A stretch of DNA of 64,000 bases from Halobacteriales archaeon QS_9_68_17 (GTDB lineage Archaea; Halobacteriota; Halobacteria; Halobacteriales; Natronoarchaeaceae), in assembly GCA_003023565.1 (NCBI GenBank), contig PXSA01000040.1, positions 20,682-84,681 of the forward strand. The letters run 5' to 3'. The notes below the pieces were generated by a model, which searched no databases, was not told the origin of the DNA, and was given only the letters and a program-made list of their open reading frames with translations. Below, one piece after another: positions 50,210-59,959 of this stretch. Position 1 is the stretch's first letter. The number at the start of each line of letters is the position of its first letter. The translations under genes and the position numbers were made by a program.

Positions 50210-50488
50210 CCGAGGCGGTCGCTCGTCGCGGACAGGCCGGCGTCAGCGTCCATGCCCTTGCTGTCGAGCACGTCACCCGACGCGCTCATGAGAAACTCGC
50301 TCGGACCGGGTCCCATCGGCGTCCTGGCGGTGCGAGTTCGCCGACCTCCGGCGGGTCGTCGGAGTTCCGAACCACGGTACCACGTGTGTCGGGACCCGTC
50401 AGAAACCCTCGTCTCTCGGAAACGAGGGCGCGGTGCCGTATCCTCCGCGCCACTGACAGTTAACAGCGTGGCCGGTGACACGTCCGGT

Positions 50489-51064
50489 ATGGCCATCGCT
50501 CAGACCGCCGGCGAGACGGCGGGCATCGTGGAGCAGGCGATCGAACGGTTCGTCGGCGACATCGCGGCCGCGCTCCCCCGCCTCATCGCCGGTCTCGTCT
50601 TTCTCCTGCTGGCCGTGGTCGGCTTGAAAGCGGTCATGGTCGTCGTTCGCGCGCTCCTGGGACGAGCGTTCGCCGACGAACACCCCGTGTACCGCCGGTT
50701 CCTCGGCCGCCTCGTCGGACTCCTCCTGTGGTTCGCGGTCGCGCTCGCGTTCCTCTCGGTGCTCGGCCTCAGCCGGATCGCCGCGGCGCTCGGGACCGCG
50801 AGCGGGTTCGTCGCGCTCGGTATCGCGTACGCGCTCTCCGGGATGATCGAGGACGCCGTCGCGGGCATCTACCTCCTCCGCGACCCGGATTTCATGCCCG
50901 GCGACACTGTCACGTCCGGCGAGAAGACGGGCGAGGTGAAAACGATCGAACTCCGCAAGACCCGACTGGAGGTCGACGGCGACACGCTGGTACGGGCGAA
51001 CGGAAAGATAGAGTCGGAGTGGACGAAACACGAGGGCGAACGGACGGGCGACCCGGCGCACTGA
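50489..51064 (+). CDS. mechanosensitive ion channel (MscS-like) family protein
   Basis: Three TM helices then GIAYALSGMIEDAVAGIYLLRDPDFMPGDTVTSGEKTGEVKTIELRKTRLEVDGDTLVRANGKI. Confidence 0.9.
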   Translation: MAIAQTAGETAGIVEQAIERFVGDIAAALPRLIAGLVFLLLAVVGLKAVMVVVRALLGRAFADEHPVYRRFLGRLVGLLLWFAVALAFLSVLGLSRIAAALGTASGFVALGIAYALSGMIEDAVAGIYLLRDPDFMPGDTVTSGEKTGEVKTIELRKTRLEVDGDTLVRANGKIESEWTKHEGERTGDPAH

Positions 51065-51141
51065 TCGCCCGAGAGAGAGGGTAACGCGCGGTATCAGGTC
51101 ACCGAGGCACTTATGCGTGGGCGCGCTCAACTCCGGGCATC

Positions 51142-52152
51142 GTGATGGTCGGCCACGCGCTGCTCGCGTTCGCCCTCGTCGCCGGGGCGCTGTCCCTGAC
51201 GGGGTACGCCCGCGAGCGGGCGCTGACGGTCGGCCTCGTCGCCGGCGGGTTCGCCGCCGTTCCGGACGCGGACATGGCGTACGCGCTCGTCGGCCTCCTC
51301 GGCGCGGACTACGGGAGCGTTCTCGCCGTCACCGAGTCGTTCTGGGCGACGAGCACCGTCGTCCACCGCTCGGTGACGCACTCGCTGGTCGTCGCGGTGC
51401 CTGCGGCCGCCGCCGTCGCGCTGTGGACGGCGGACGCGTCGTCCCCGCTCGCGGCCTCGCAGAGCGCGTCCGACCGCCTCGACCGGGGAACCGCGCTCCG
51501 TGCCGTCGGTGTCGCCTTCGCCGTCGGCCTCGTCGCCGCGGCACTGTGGGTCACCGGGCCGCTCGCCGCCGTCGTGATGGCGGTGTTCCTCCTCGCGGGG
51601 CTTCTCGTCGCGACGCTCGCCGACGCGTACGGCGACCTCGGCCCGCGCGCGGTGTTCGGCGCGGCGCTCGTCGGCCTCTGGTCGCACCCGTGGGGCGACC
51701 TCCTCACCGGCGAACCGCCGCTGATGCTGTACCCGCTCTCTGACGCGGTGCTCGTGGAACGCCTCGCGCTGTCGGCGGACCCGACGGTCCACCTGCTCGG
51801 CGCGTTCGGCTTCGAACTCGCGACGGTCTGGCTGGCCGCCGCGGTCTACTGCCGTCTCTCGGGGCGCTCGCTCCCCGCGTACGTCCGTCGTCGGGCGGCG
51901 CTCGGCGCGGCCTACGGCGCGGCGGCCCCCGTCGGTGTCGCCGTCGCGGCGCCGTACCGCTGGCCCCGCTCGCCGCTGTCGCGGGTCCGCCGCGAGAACT
52001 GGGTGACGGACACGGACGGGCTCCGCGCCAGCCTCCACCCGGCCGCGTGGCCCGCGAGCGCGGACGACGCGCTCGCCGCCGGGCTGACCGGACTCGCGGG
52101 ACTCAGCGCCGCACTGCTCGCGTACGCCGCGGCGTACGGGCTGTTCGCGTAA
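51142..52152 (+). CDS. metal-dependent membrane hydrolase (DUF457/YdjM-like)
   Basis: MMVGHALLAFALVAG...VPDADMAYALVG...TVVHRSVTHSLVVAVP, multi-TM. Confidence 0.85.
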   Translation: MMVGHALLAFALVAGALSLTGYARERALTVGLVAGGFAAVPDADMAYALVGLLGADYGSVLAVTESFWATSTVVHRSVTHSLVVAVPAAAAVALWTADASSPLAASQSASDRLDRGTALRAVGVAFAVGLVAAALWVTGPLAAVVMAVFLLAGLLVATLADAYGDLGPRAVFGAALVGLWSHPWGDLLTGEPPLMLYPLSDAVLVERLALSADPTVHLLGAFGFELATVWLAAAVYCRLSGRSLPAYVRRRAALGAAYGAAAPVGVAVAAPYRWPRSPLSRVRRENWVTDTDGLRASLHPAAWPASADDALAAGLTGLAGLSAALLAYAAAYGLFA

Positions 52153-52732
52153 CCGGGACGCACCGCTGGCCCCGTCCTCGCCGCCGGCGGTTTCGAGCCG
52201 AACCATCCGTTATCGTAGGTATCGAATAACCAACCTTTCACGCCGATCCGCGCTATGAGGGCGTACGGGTACGGACATCGAGAAACCGTTTCGCGACCGC
52301 CAGCCACGCGCCGGGCGTGGGTTCTCGTCGGCTTTCTCGGCCTCGTTATGGTCGAGGAGGCCGTCGCCGGCGAACTCCTCTAGACCGGGTTCGCCGGGGC
52401 CGTTTGCCCGCTCTCGCCGCTTCGGGTCGTTGCGTACCGCGACTCCGAGGTGACTCCCCTGGGAGGTCGTCGAGTTCGCCATCGCGGAGATAGCGCTCGC
52501 GACGGGTGCGCCGCGCGTGCTCATCCAACATAGCTTCGGGAATACGGTGAAGGACCTGCTTTTCGACCTGATCGACGGCGCGGCCGTCGCGGCCCGGGGA
52601 ACCGCTCACCTCACAGACGTAGTCAGCGCCATCGAGAGCCGTCCAGACGCCCGAGCCGGGACCGAGTGACCGTTCTGATTCGCACGCATCGGCAAGGAAA
52701 CAATCAAATAGCGTCCTGCGTTCCCTTAGTCT

Positions 52733-54443
52733 ATGGACGGATGCGGAGCTCTCAGTAGACGGGAGATGCTCGCCGGTCTCGGCACGGCGTCCGCTGCGGG
52801 CACCGCGGGGTGCGTGTCGGAGCTGTGGGCCAGTTCCACCCGAGACGCTCCGCAACAGATATCGCTGAACGTGAAGACCCTCCCGGCCGACGCCGATACG
52901 GCAAGCGGAGTCGGAGCTGCTTCAGGACGTTCTCATCAACCACGAGTTCGACATCTTCGTCACTCGTCACCCCGGCATCGACAACCCCGACGAGCTGTAC
53001 TCCCTGCTACACTCCGTGTTCGTGGAGGAGCAGGGCTGGCAGAACCCGTTCGGGGTCACCAATGTCACCCTCGACGAGCGGCTCAAGCAGCAGCGGACGT
53101 CGGAAGGTAATACGCGCCGGGTGGCTGTCGCGAGCATCCTCCGGAGCGCCGTCTCGGTGCAGCCGTTCTCGGTCGTCGCCTATCCGGAGTTTCTCACGGC
53201 GGTGGACGTGGAGTTCGGCTCCGAATGGACCGTCACGCCGCTCCAGAGGAAGCTCGATTACCTGCGCCTCAGGCCGGAGGACCCGGCCGTCGAGGACCGC
53301 GGGGAGCTGAGCGTCGCCATCATGAACGCCGACATCACGGCGAACCGGAACCCCATCGCCGTCGAGTACCACGACCGCGACCAGTTCATCGGCATGCTGT
53401 ACGACCAGCTCGCGGAGCGGGTCGACGGCGAAGTGGTCCCGTGGCTCGCCGAGGACTGGCGGTGGCTGGACGGGGAGAGCGACACCTCGACGGCCGTCGT
53501 CACGCTCCGTGAGGACCTGCAGTGGCACGACGGCGAGTCGATCACCGCGGACGACGTCGCCTTCACGTTCGAGTTCCTCTCGGACACGTCGATGGGGAAC
53601 GCGAACGGGACGGTGCCCGCGCCGAAGTACCGGTCGCAGTCGGATCTCGTCTCGGAGGCGTCCGCGCTCGGCGCCCGCGAGTGTCGTATCGATCTCGCGG
53701 CATCGAGTCTGGAGGTGGCCGCTTCGGCGTTTACCGTCCCGCTGCTCCCGGAGCACGTCTGGACGGAGCAGACGGAACTGGTACGGGAGTACCTGACCCG
53801 TGCGATGATCTGGGAGAACCGCCAACCCGTCGGGAGCGGGCCGTTCGTCTTCGAAAGCGCCACTCGGGGCGAGTCGGTAACGCTCCAGCGGTTCGACGAC
53901 CACTTCCTCCGGCGGGAGAGCGACGCGGAGTTCGACGACCCGGTTTCGCAGTTCGCGGGCGCGCCGCGGTACGAGTCGCTCAGCTTCACCGTGACGCCGT
54001 CCAGCGCGGCGGCGATCGAACTGGTCGAAGAGGGCGATATGGACATCGTCGGGTCGACGCTCGAATCGGACGAGGCACCGCGGGCGAACCGCTCCGACTC
54101 GGTTCGCCTGCTCGTCGGCGACCCGCGGGAGTTCTACATCGTGGGCTTCAATACGCGCCGGACGCCCCTGACGAACCCCCGTTTCCGACAGGCTCTCGGC
54201 CGGCTGTTCGACCGCGAGGCCATCGCGCAGGAGATATTCGACGGCTACGCGTTCCCCTCCGACACGCCGCTCTACGATGGGAAGTACGTGCCCGACGACC
54301 TGACGTGGGACGGGACGAGCGCCGTCGGTGCGTTCCCGGGTGAGGAGGGAGAACTGGACGCGACGGCCGCGAAACAGACGTTCAAGGACGCCGGCTACCG
54401 ATACAGCAGCGAGGGCGAACTGCTGAGCCAGGGGCAATCGTGA
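52733..54443 (+). pseudogene. ABC transporter (SBP_bac_5) substrate-binding lipoprotein, frameshifted near the N-terminus
   Basis: SRREMLAGLGTASAAGTAGC signal in one frame; AESELLQDVLINHEFDIFVTRHPGIDNPDELYSLLHSVFVEEQGWQNPFGVTN...ESITADDVAFTFEFLSD continues in another; switch ~52905. Confidence 0.8.
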
Positions 54444-54498
54444 CCCGGGACCGCATCACGACCACCGTTCTTAACCGGTCTCGGGCGAACTGAAAGGT

Positions 54499-55350
54499 AT
54501 GGGCTTGGCAGACGTCGTGATGCGGCTCACGGTGATGGTCGCGATCCTCCTGAGCGTCACTGCGGCCGTTATCGTCGGCCCTCGCCGCGTTTTCCGTGCA
54601 GTCGGGGACTACCGCTGGCGGCTCGCGGAGATCGGACCGTACCTCACGGTCCTGCTCATCGTGCTCGGTGTCCGGAAACTGACGATGGACTACACCGGAC
54701 TCCTCTCGTGGGCGCTCGACTGGAACATCACCCAGACCATCTACAGTCTGGAGGGGGCGCTCGTCGCCGACGTTCAGTCGCTACGCGCGCCGCTGCTGAC
54801 GGACTACTTCGTGTTCATCTACCTCTACGGCTACGTGTTCCTCCTCCTGTTCCCGTTCGTCGCGTACTTCGTCCGTAGCGATATGACCTCGATGAAGGAG
54901 CTGATCGTCGCGTACACGTTCAACTACGGCGTCGGCCTGGTCTGTTACGTCCTCTTTATCGCCTACGGTCCCCGGAACCTCATCCCCGACATCGTCGACT
55001 CGCTTTTGTACGTCACGTACCCGCAGTCGCAACTGCTCACCGGCGAGGTCAACCACAACACCAACGTCTTCCCCTCGCTGCACGCCTCGCTGTCCATGAC
55101 GACTTTCTTCCTGGCGTGGCGGACCAAGGAGGAGTACCCCCTGTGGGTCCCCGTCTCGCTGGTCCTCGGCGTCAGCGTGGCGATATCGACGATGTATCTC
55201 GGCATCCACTGGGCGACGGACGTCGTCGCCGGCACGGCGCTCGCGGGGCTAAGCATCTTCGTCACCGAGTACATCGTCGACCGCGATCTGCTGGCGGAGT
55301 GGGGACCGTTCGGCAGGGAGTGGGACCTGTTCGACAAGGCCCGGCGGTAG
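54499..55350 (+). CDS. PAP2 superfamily phosphatase/inositolphosphotransferase-like membrane protein
   Basis: NVFPSLHASLSMTTFF, GIHWATDVVAGTALAGLSIF. Confidence 0.93.
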   Translation: MGLADVVMRLTVMVAILLSVTAAVIVGPRRVFRAVGDYRWRLAEIGPYLTVLLIVLGVRKLTMDYTGLLSWALDWNITQTIYSLEGALVADVQSLRAPLLTDYFVFIYLYGYVFLLLFPFVAYFVRSDMTSMKELIVAYTFNYGVGLVCYVLFIAYGPRNLIPDIVDSLLYVTYPQSQLLTGEVNHNTNVFPSLHASLSMTTFFLAWRTKEEYPLWVPVSLVLGVSVAISTMYLGIHWATDVVAGTALAGLSIFVTEYIVDRDLLAEWGPFGREWDLFDKARR

Positions 55351-55351
55351 G

Positions 55352-55837
55352 TCACGCGCCGTCGACGCCGTCGCGACCGTCCGCGTCGCCCCCCGCAGCG
55401 GCCCGCTCTCGGTGCTCTGCCTTGCGTCGCTGGTACTCGTCGTCCTCGCGGACCCGGTCGAGGTACTCCTTGTAAACGAGCGACGCCTCCCGCTTCTCCT
55501 CGTCGTACCACCGCTGTGGCTCACGCTCCTCGCCGTCGTCGCTGCGCTTTCGCCCGCCCGGGTACTTCGCGTACCGGAGGCTCCGCGTCCACCCCATCTG
55601 GAGGTACTTGCGCGCCATGTCCATGCCGACGAAGTCCCCGTCGGCCCGGTACTCCCGGTAGCGCTCGAATATCGCCTCCGCCGCCTCCTCGGCCTCCGAT
55701 AACGACTTGATCCCCCACAACGGCAGGAGCTCGTTCTTGTACGGTTGGACTTTGAACACCCCTCGCTCGCCGCGTCCGATCTCGTACTCCTCGGGGCGTT
55801 CGCGGAAGTCCACGTCGTACGCTGGGTCTTCGCTCAT
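55352..55837 (-). CDS. DUF4385 family protein
   Basis: YDVDFRERPEEYEIGRGERGVFKVQPYKNELLPLWGIKSLSEAEEAAEAIFERYREYRADGDFVGMDMARKYLQMGWTRSLRYA. Confidence 0.9.
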   Translation of the reverse strand: MSEDPAYDVDFRERPEEYEIGRGERGVFKVQPYKNELLPLWGIKSLSEAEEAAEAIFERYREYRADGDFVGMDMARKYLQMGWTRSLRYAKYPGGRKRSDDGEEREPQRWYDEEKREASLVYKEYLDRVREDDEYQRRKAEHRERAAAGGDADGRDGVDGA

Positions 55838-55954
55838 ATCCGACCGTTCGGACCGAAGGCGTTTAGGAGGACCGGGAAACGCGCTCGCTCGCGGCGGACG
55901 GGGGGCGCTCAGCCCCCGCTATTAACAGGGGCGACGACGAAGTGAGACCCGTCT

Positions 55955-56155
55955 ATGGTCTTCAAGAAGATCACGCTCATCGGTACGAGCCCCGAGAGTT
56001 TCGACGCCGCGGCCGACGACGCCATCGACCGCGCGGAGGACACCCTCCAGAACATCCAGTGGATCGAGGTCGACGAACTCGGCGTCGAACTGGCGAGCAC
56101 CGAGGACCGCGAGTATCAGGCGGAAGTGACCGTCGCGTTCCGACTGGAGGACTGA
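55955..56155 (+). CDS. dodecin (flavin-binding)
   Basis: [46 protein letters not shown]. Confidence 0.95.
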   Translation: MVFKKITLIGTSPESFDAAADDAIDRAEDTLQNIQWIEVDELGVELASTEDREYQAEVTVAFRLED

Positions 56156-56377
56156 CAGTCCGGTAGCGGTCGGTTACCGGTTCTCGCCGACGAACTGCCG
56201 AACCGTTCGATCGCGGACGCAGTACGTCCACGACGGCGGCGTCCCGCGGTCGTTCGACAGCGTGTTCTGCCCCGCGACGGAAGGACCGACTATGCTTGCA
56301 GTCGCTGGCGGCGACCCGTCGAGCGCCGTCGCCGCGAGGAGTCGCGCGTCGGGCGGGTGCCGACCGAACGGGAAGCG

Positions 56378-56985
56378 ATGAGTATGGACGGCAGCGAGAA
56401 CGGCGATACCGACGGCGACGGGAACGACGGCGGACGCGCCGTCGTCCTCGCGGTCATCGCCTGCACCTGCTTCGTCGGATTCGGCGGCGGCGTCGTGTTC
56501 CCATCCTCCCGAACCTCGGGGCCGTCCTCGGCATCTCGCCGTTCACCGTCGGCCTGGTCCTCAGCGCGAACCGGTTCACGCGCCTGGTCGTCAACGCGCC
56601 GTCCGGCGCGCTGGTCGACAGGGTCGGGACGCGGACGCCGTTCGTCGTCGGCCTGTTCGTCGAGGGCGTCGCGACGCTGGGGGACAACGTCGCCATCGCG
56701 TCGAGCGCGCCCGAGGCGTGGTTCCTCCTCGCCCGGATCGCGTGGGGCGTCGGCAGCGCGCTCGTGTTCGCGACGGCGTACACCATCACCGCCGACGTGA
56801 GCGATGCCGGGTCCCGCGGCACGAGCATGGGGCGGGCTCGGGACGATGGTCTCGCTGCCCGCCGTCGAAGCCGTCGGCCCCGTCTACGCTGCCTGCGCGC
56901 TGGTCCCGGCCGCCGCGGGGCTGGTGCTGCTGGCGGGCGTCTACTCGCACACGGGGACGCTGAATCCGGGGGTAGAAGGAGAGCC
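56378..56985 (+). pseudogene. MFS transporter remnant with two frame changes and a large internal deletion
   Basis: MSMDGSENGDTDGDGNDGGRAVVLAVIACTCFVGFGGGVVFP / ILPNLGAVLGISPFTVGLVLSANRFTRLVVNAPSGALVDRVGTR... / GLGTMVSLPAVEAVGPVYAACALVPAAAGLVLLAGVYS. Confidence 0.8.
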
Positions 56986-56991
56986 GGCCGA

Positions 56992-57340
56992 CTACGTTCG
57001 GAACGACTCGCCGCAGCCGCACTCGCTGACGACGTTCGGGTTCTCGACGTCGAACCCCTCGCCCTGCAGGCCCGTCTCGTAGTCCAGCACGCTCCCCTCG
57101 ATGTAGTTCATGCTGGCGGGGTCGACGAACACCTGCAGCCCGTGGTGCTCGTAGATGGTGTCGTCCTCCTCTGCCTCGTCGTCGAAGCGCATCCCGTAGG
57201 AGAGGCCGGCACAGCCGCCCTGCTGGACGAACAGGCGGAGGCTCCTCCTGCCCGAGCAGTTCCAGCGCCCGCTCGGCGGCCTGTTCCGTGACGGTGATCT
57301 CGGGGCGGGTCTGCCCTTCCCCCGCGGCGTCCGTGCTCAT
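56992..57340 (-). pseudogene. HesB/IscA-type iron-sulfur assembly protein with 1-nt frameshift
   Basis: MSTDAAGEGQTRPEITVTEQAAERALELLGQE (frame 1) + SLRLFVQQGGCAGLSYGMRFDDEAEEDDTIYEHHGLQVFVDPASMNYIEGSVLDYETGLQGEGFDVENPNVVSECGCGESFRT* (other frame); switch ~57241-57250. Confidence 0.82.
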
Positions 57341-57390
57341 ACGCTGTATGACGTAGCCGAACGTGTTAACCCTGACGCCGGTGCGAAACA

Positions 57391-58083
57391 TCGTGTTTAG
57401 TTTAGCGAGTTCCACCAGACGGCGAACGCTTGCAGCCACGTTTCAGCGATTGCTGGATCGACGTGACTGAAGCTATTGCTGAACGAGGACGTACGCTGTT
57501 TTACCTCTCTAAAGACACGTTCGACGGCATTCCGATTTCTGTGGCGGACAGCCTGAAATCGAAGCCCTGACCGACGCAACGCTGCCGTGAGGTGCTTCGC
57601 GTGATCGACGAGAAACACGGCATCTTCGACGTCGTGTTTCTCGCGGAGTTCCCGGAGAAACCGCTCGGTCAATGCGGTCGTAGTCGTCGTATACAGCCGT
57701 AGATGCAGGAATCTGTTCGTCTCGGGATCGACGGCGGCGTACAGCCAGAACTGCTTCCCGTTGATGCGGATCACCGTTTCGTCAACGGCGACGTGATCCG
57801 GACTCGCGTCGTTGGCGGGCTGTAGATCAGCTTTCTGCACCCAATCGTGGATAGCTTTCCGCGACCGTTCGACACCGAAATTCTCAATTTCCGAGACGGT
57901 ATTCGAAAGCGATAGTCCAGCGAGATGGAGCCGAATACACAGCTTCATCAGCTGTCGCGGTGTCCGCTCTCGCTCCACAAAGTCTAATTCGATCCAGTCG
58001 CTACAACCACTGAGGCGGGCGATTTTCGCCATAGACCAGCTGAAAATCTCCCCGCCTCATCCTTCAGCGTTAACTAAACACGA
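57391..58083. mobile_element. IS6-family insertion sequence (ISH14/ISH15-like type)
   Basis: TIRs TCGTGTTTAGTT...AACTAAACACGA enclosing a DDE transposase ORF; no 8-bp target duplication (gcgaaaca vs ccaagata). Confidence 0.85.
57397..58032 (-). CDS. IS6 family transposase
   Basis: HVAVDETVIRINGKQFWLYAAVDPETNRFLHLRLYTT...FLVDHAKHLTAALRRSGLRFQAVRHRNRNAVERVFREVKQRT. Confidence 0.95.
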   Translation of the reverse strand: MAKIARLSGCSDWIELDFVERERTPRQLMKLCIRLHLAGLSLSNTVSEIENFGVERSRKAIHDWVQKADLQPANDASPDHVAVDETVIRINGKQFWLYAAVDPETNRFLHLRLYTTTTTALTERFLRELREKHDVEDAVFLVDHAKHLTAALRRSGLRFQAVRHRNRNAVERVFREVKQRTSSFSNSFSHVDPAIAETWLQAFAVWWNSLN

Positions 58084-58089
58084 CCAAGA

Positions 58090-58470
58090 TACCGAATTGC
58101 ACTTGGGAGCTAGGTTACGAGGCTGACAATTAAAGGTCCCAGAAAGAGGGTAGCAGATGGAACTCAATACCTGGGTTACAACCCTGTCCTCTCTGTCGTC
58201 CTCACGTGGAGGCATGGAACACTGCTCCTCAATCAAGTCTGGTCCAGCATCACGCAAATAGGTTTGCTCCGAGCCGCATCCTCAATGATGCACACTCTTG
58301 GGTCGTCCCTCTCGGGTTGACCGCCACGTAATACGTCCCCTCTCGCTTGCACTTGTATTCGAGTAGCGAGAGGAACGTTCGCCACGCAGCAGAGGCGGTA
58401 TTGCGACTATTCGACAGCGATTCCATCATTCCCTTCACGTTCAGGCCTTCGACCACCACAAACTCACTGG
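58090..58470 (-). pseudogene. IS200/IS605-type TnpB (RNA-guided nuclease) C-terminal remnant
   Basis: MVVEGLNVKGMMESLSNSRNTASAAWRTFLSLLEYKCKREGTYYVAVNPRGTTQECA matches the TnpB RuvC-II/zinc-finger region pattern; N-terminal half absent and downstream frame broken. Confidence 0.8.
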
Positions 58471-58534
58471 AGTCTAAGTGGAAACAACATCTCGTGAATC
58501 GTTCTATTGAAGTTTCAGACCTGAAGGGAGTGGC

Positions 58535-58753
58535 TTAGATTGTTAAACCGGTCGTCGAATAGGACGCCCTCGGAAAAAACCTGTCATGAAAATCCGTCGC
58601 TAGCTTTTCTCGCATAGATTCTCGCCGCAACTGGCGTGCGCGGTCCTCGGAGAGGTAGTTCCGGAGGACGACCTCGGGGTCGCTGCTACCCTGCTCGGCG
58701 GCGATGTCTTTCAGGCCCGCGATGACTTCTTCGAGCGTATCTGTCGGACCGTG
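58535..58753 (-). pseudogene. 5'-truncated ORF remnant of unknown family
   Basis: Open frame SHGPTDTLEEVIAGLKDIAAEQGSSDPEVVLRNYLSEDRARQLRRESMREKLATDFHDRFFPRASYSTTGLTI* with no credible start. Confidence 0.35.
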
Positions 58754-58784
58754 GCTCTATTTCTGCTCGCTGGGGTAATGTTGG

Positions 58785-59915
58785 TTACCAGGTGTAGGAT
58801 TGGAGCGTGGTGTTGCGTGCGTCAATGAAGAGGAGTGAATCGGGAGTGACACAGAGTGGGGAGCCGACTCCGTTGCCTAATCGTTGCCATCGTTCGTCGC
58901 CGGTGGGTGAGTATGCGATGAGGCCACGGTTCATGGTGCCGACGAGGACTGTGTTGGGGCTGGCGACTGGTGGGGCGAGTGTTGGGCCGGTCTCGGCGGT
59001 CCATCGTTTGGTTCCGTCTTCGAGTGTTCGGGCGACGAAGTGGTCGGTGTTCCCGCTGGCGACGTAGATGGTGTCGTTTGCGATGGCGGGGGTTGGTGCT
59101 CTGGTGTTTGGTGCTGGTTGTGACCAGAGTTTGGTTCCGGTGTTTGCGTTGAGGGCGATGATTGTGCCGGCGGATGTGATGGTGATGAGTTTGTTGTTAG
59201 CGGTGACTGGTTGGCAGAGTGGTTTGCCATTAAGATCGGTGGTCCATTGTGTTTCGCCAGTGGTGCTGTTGATGGCATAGGCTGTGCCGGTTTCGTTGTC
59301 GCCGGCCACCGCGTATATTGTTTTATCAGTGCGACAGATACCGCGTTGGGTGAGGTCTGATTCGGAGAACGACCAGTTGATGGAGCCATCGTGGAGTGAC
59401 CCGTGGTAGACAGTCTTTGAAGCGCAGACGGTGTAGGTTTGATTGCCGGGGAGGATGGGTGAGTGGATGGCGCCGAGTTGGTTTGTCCAGCGTTGTGTAC
59501 CGGTGTCGGGCTTGACTGCGATGACTGCGTCGAGGGTAGGGTAGAGGGCTGTTTGACAGCTGAATGCTGGGGTGTGTTCTACGGGAGTCCCTGTGTTGAC
59601 GGTCCAGTTTTTTCGTCCAGCTTGAGTGTAGGATGCGGCGGTGCCAGCTCCGAGATAGACGGTGTCGGTGGTGGTGACGATGCCGCCATCGCGGTCTCCG
59701 ACATCGAGCGCCCAATTGGGTTCTGGGGGGGTGGCGAGTTGGTGGGTGGTGCTACCGGAGTTTTGTGGATCGGACTGAAAGGACGTCCAGGTGGTCGCTT
59801 CGGTTGATTGGGTGCAGTCGCGGGGTCGGGTCTCTGTGGAGGGTTGTCCCAGCGTTGTACAGCCGGCGAGGAGTGGGACTGAGGCGAGGATCGTTCGTCG
59901 TGGGAGGCGGCGCAT
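58785..59915 (-). CDS. PQQ-like beta-propeller repeat lipoprotein
   Basis: Lipobox MRRLPRRTILASVPLLAGC; repeated GxxxW blade motifs (TGTQRWTNQLG, TGETQWTTDLNG, TGTKLWSQPAP, DGTKRWTAETG). Confidence 0.88.
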   Translation of the reverse strand: MRRLPRRTILASVPLLAGCTTLGQPSTETRPRDCTQSTEATTWTSFQSDPQNSGSTTHQLATPPEPNWALDVGDRDGGIVTTTDTVYLGAGTAASYTQAGRKNWTVNTGTPVEHTPAFSCQTALYPTLDAVIAVKPDTGTQRWTNQLGAIHSPILPGNQTYTVCASKTVYHGSLHDGSINWSFSESDLTQRGICRTDKTIYAVAGDNETGTAYAINSTTGETQWTTDLNGKPLCQPVTANNKLITITSAGTIIALNANTGTKLWSQPAPNTRAPTPAIANDTIYVASGNTDHFVARTLEDGTKRWTAETGPTLAPPVASPNTVLVGTMNRGLIAYSPTGDERWQRLGNGVGSPLCVTPDSLLFIDARNTTLQSYTW

Positions 59916-59959
59916 GGAATCTGTGTACTGAAAGAGGGGGGTTGTTGGTTGGTGGGGTG

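Noticed and set aside
52210-52730. Possible gene on the reverse strand (52346-52855 or 52210-52524)
   Set aside because: Arg-rich, no recognisable domain, multiple equally long frames; cannot support a call, though a decayed gene is possible.
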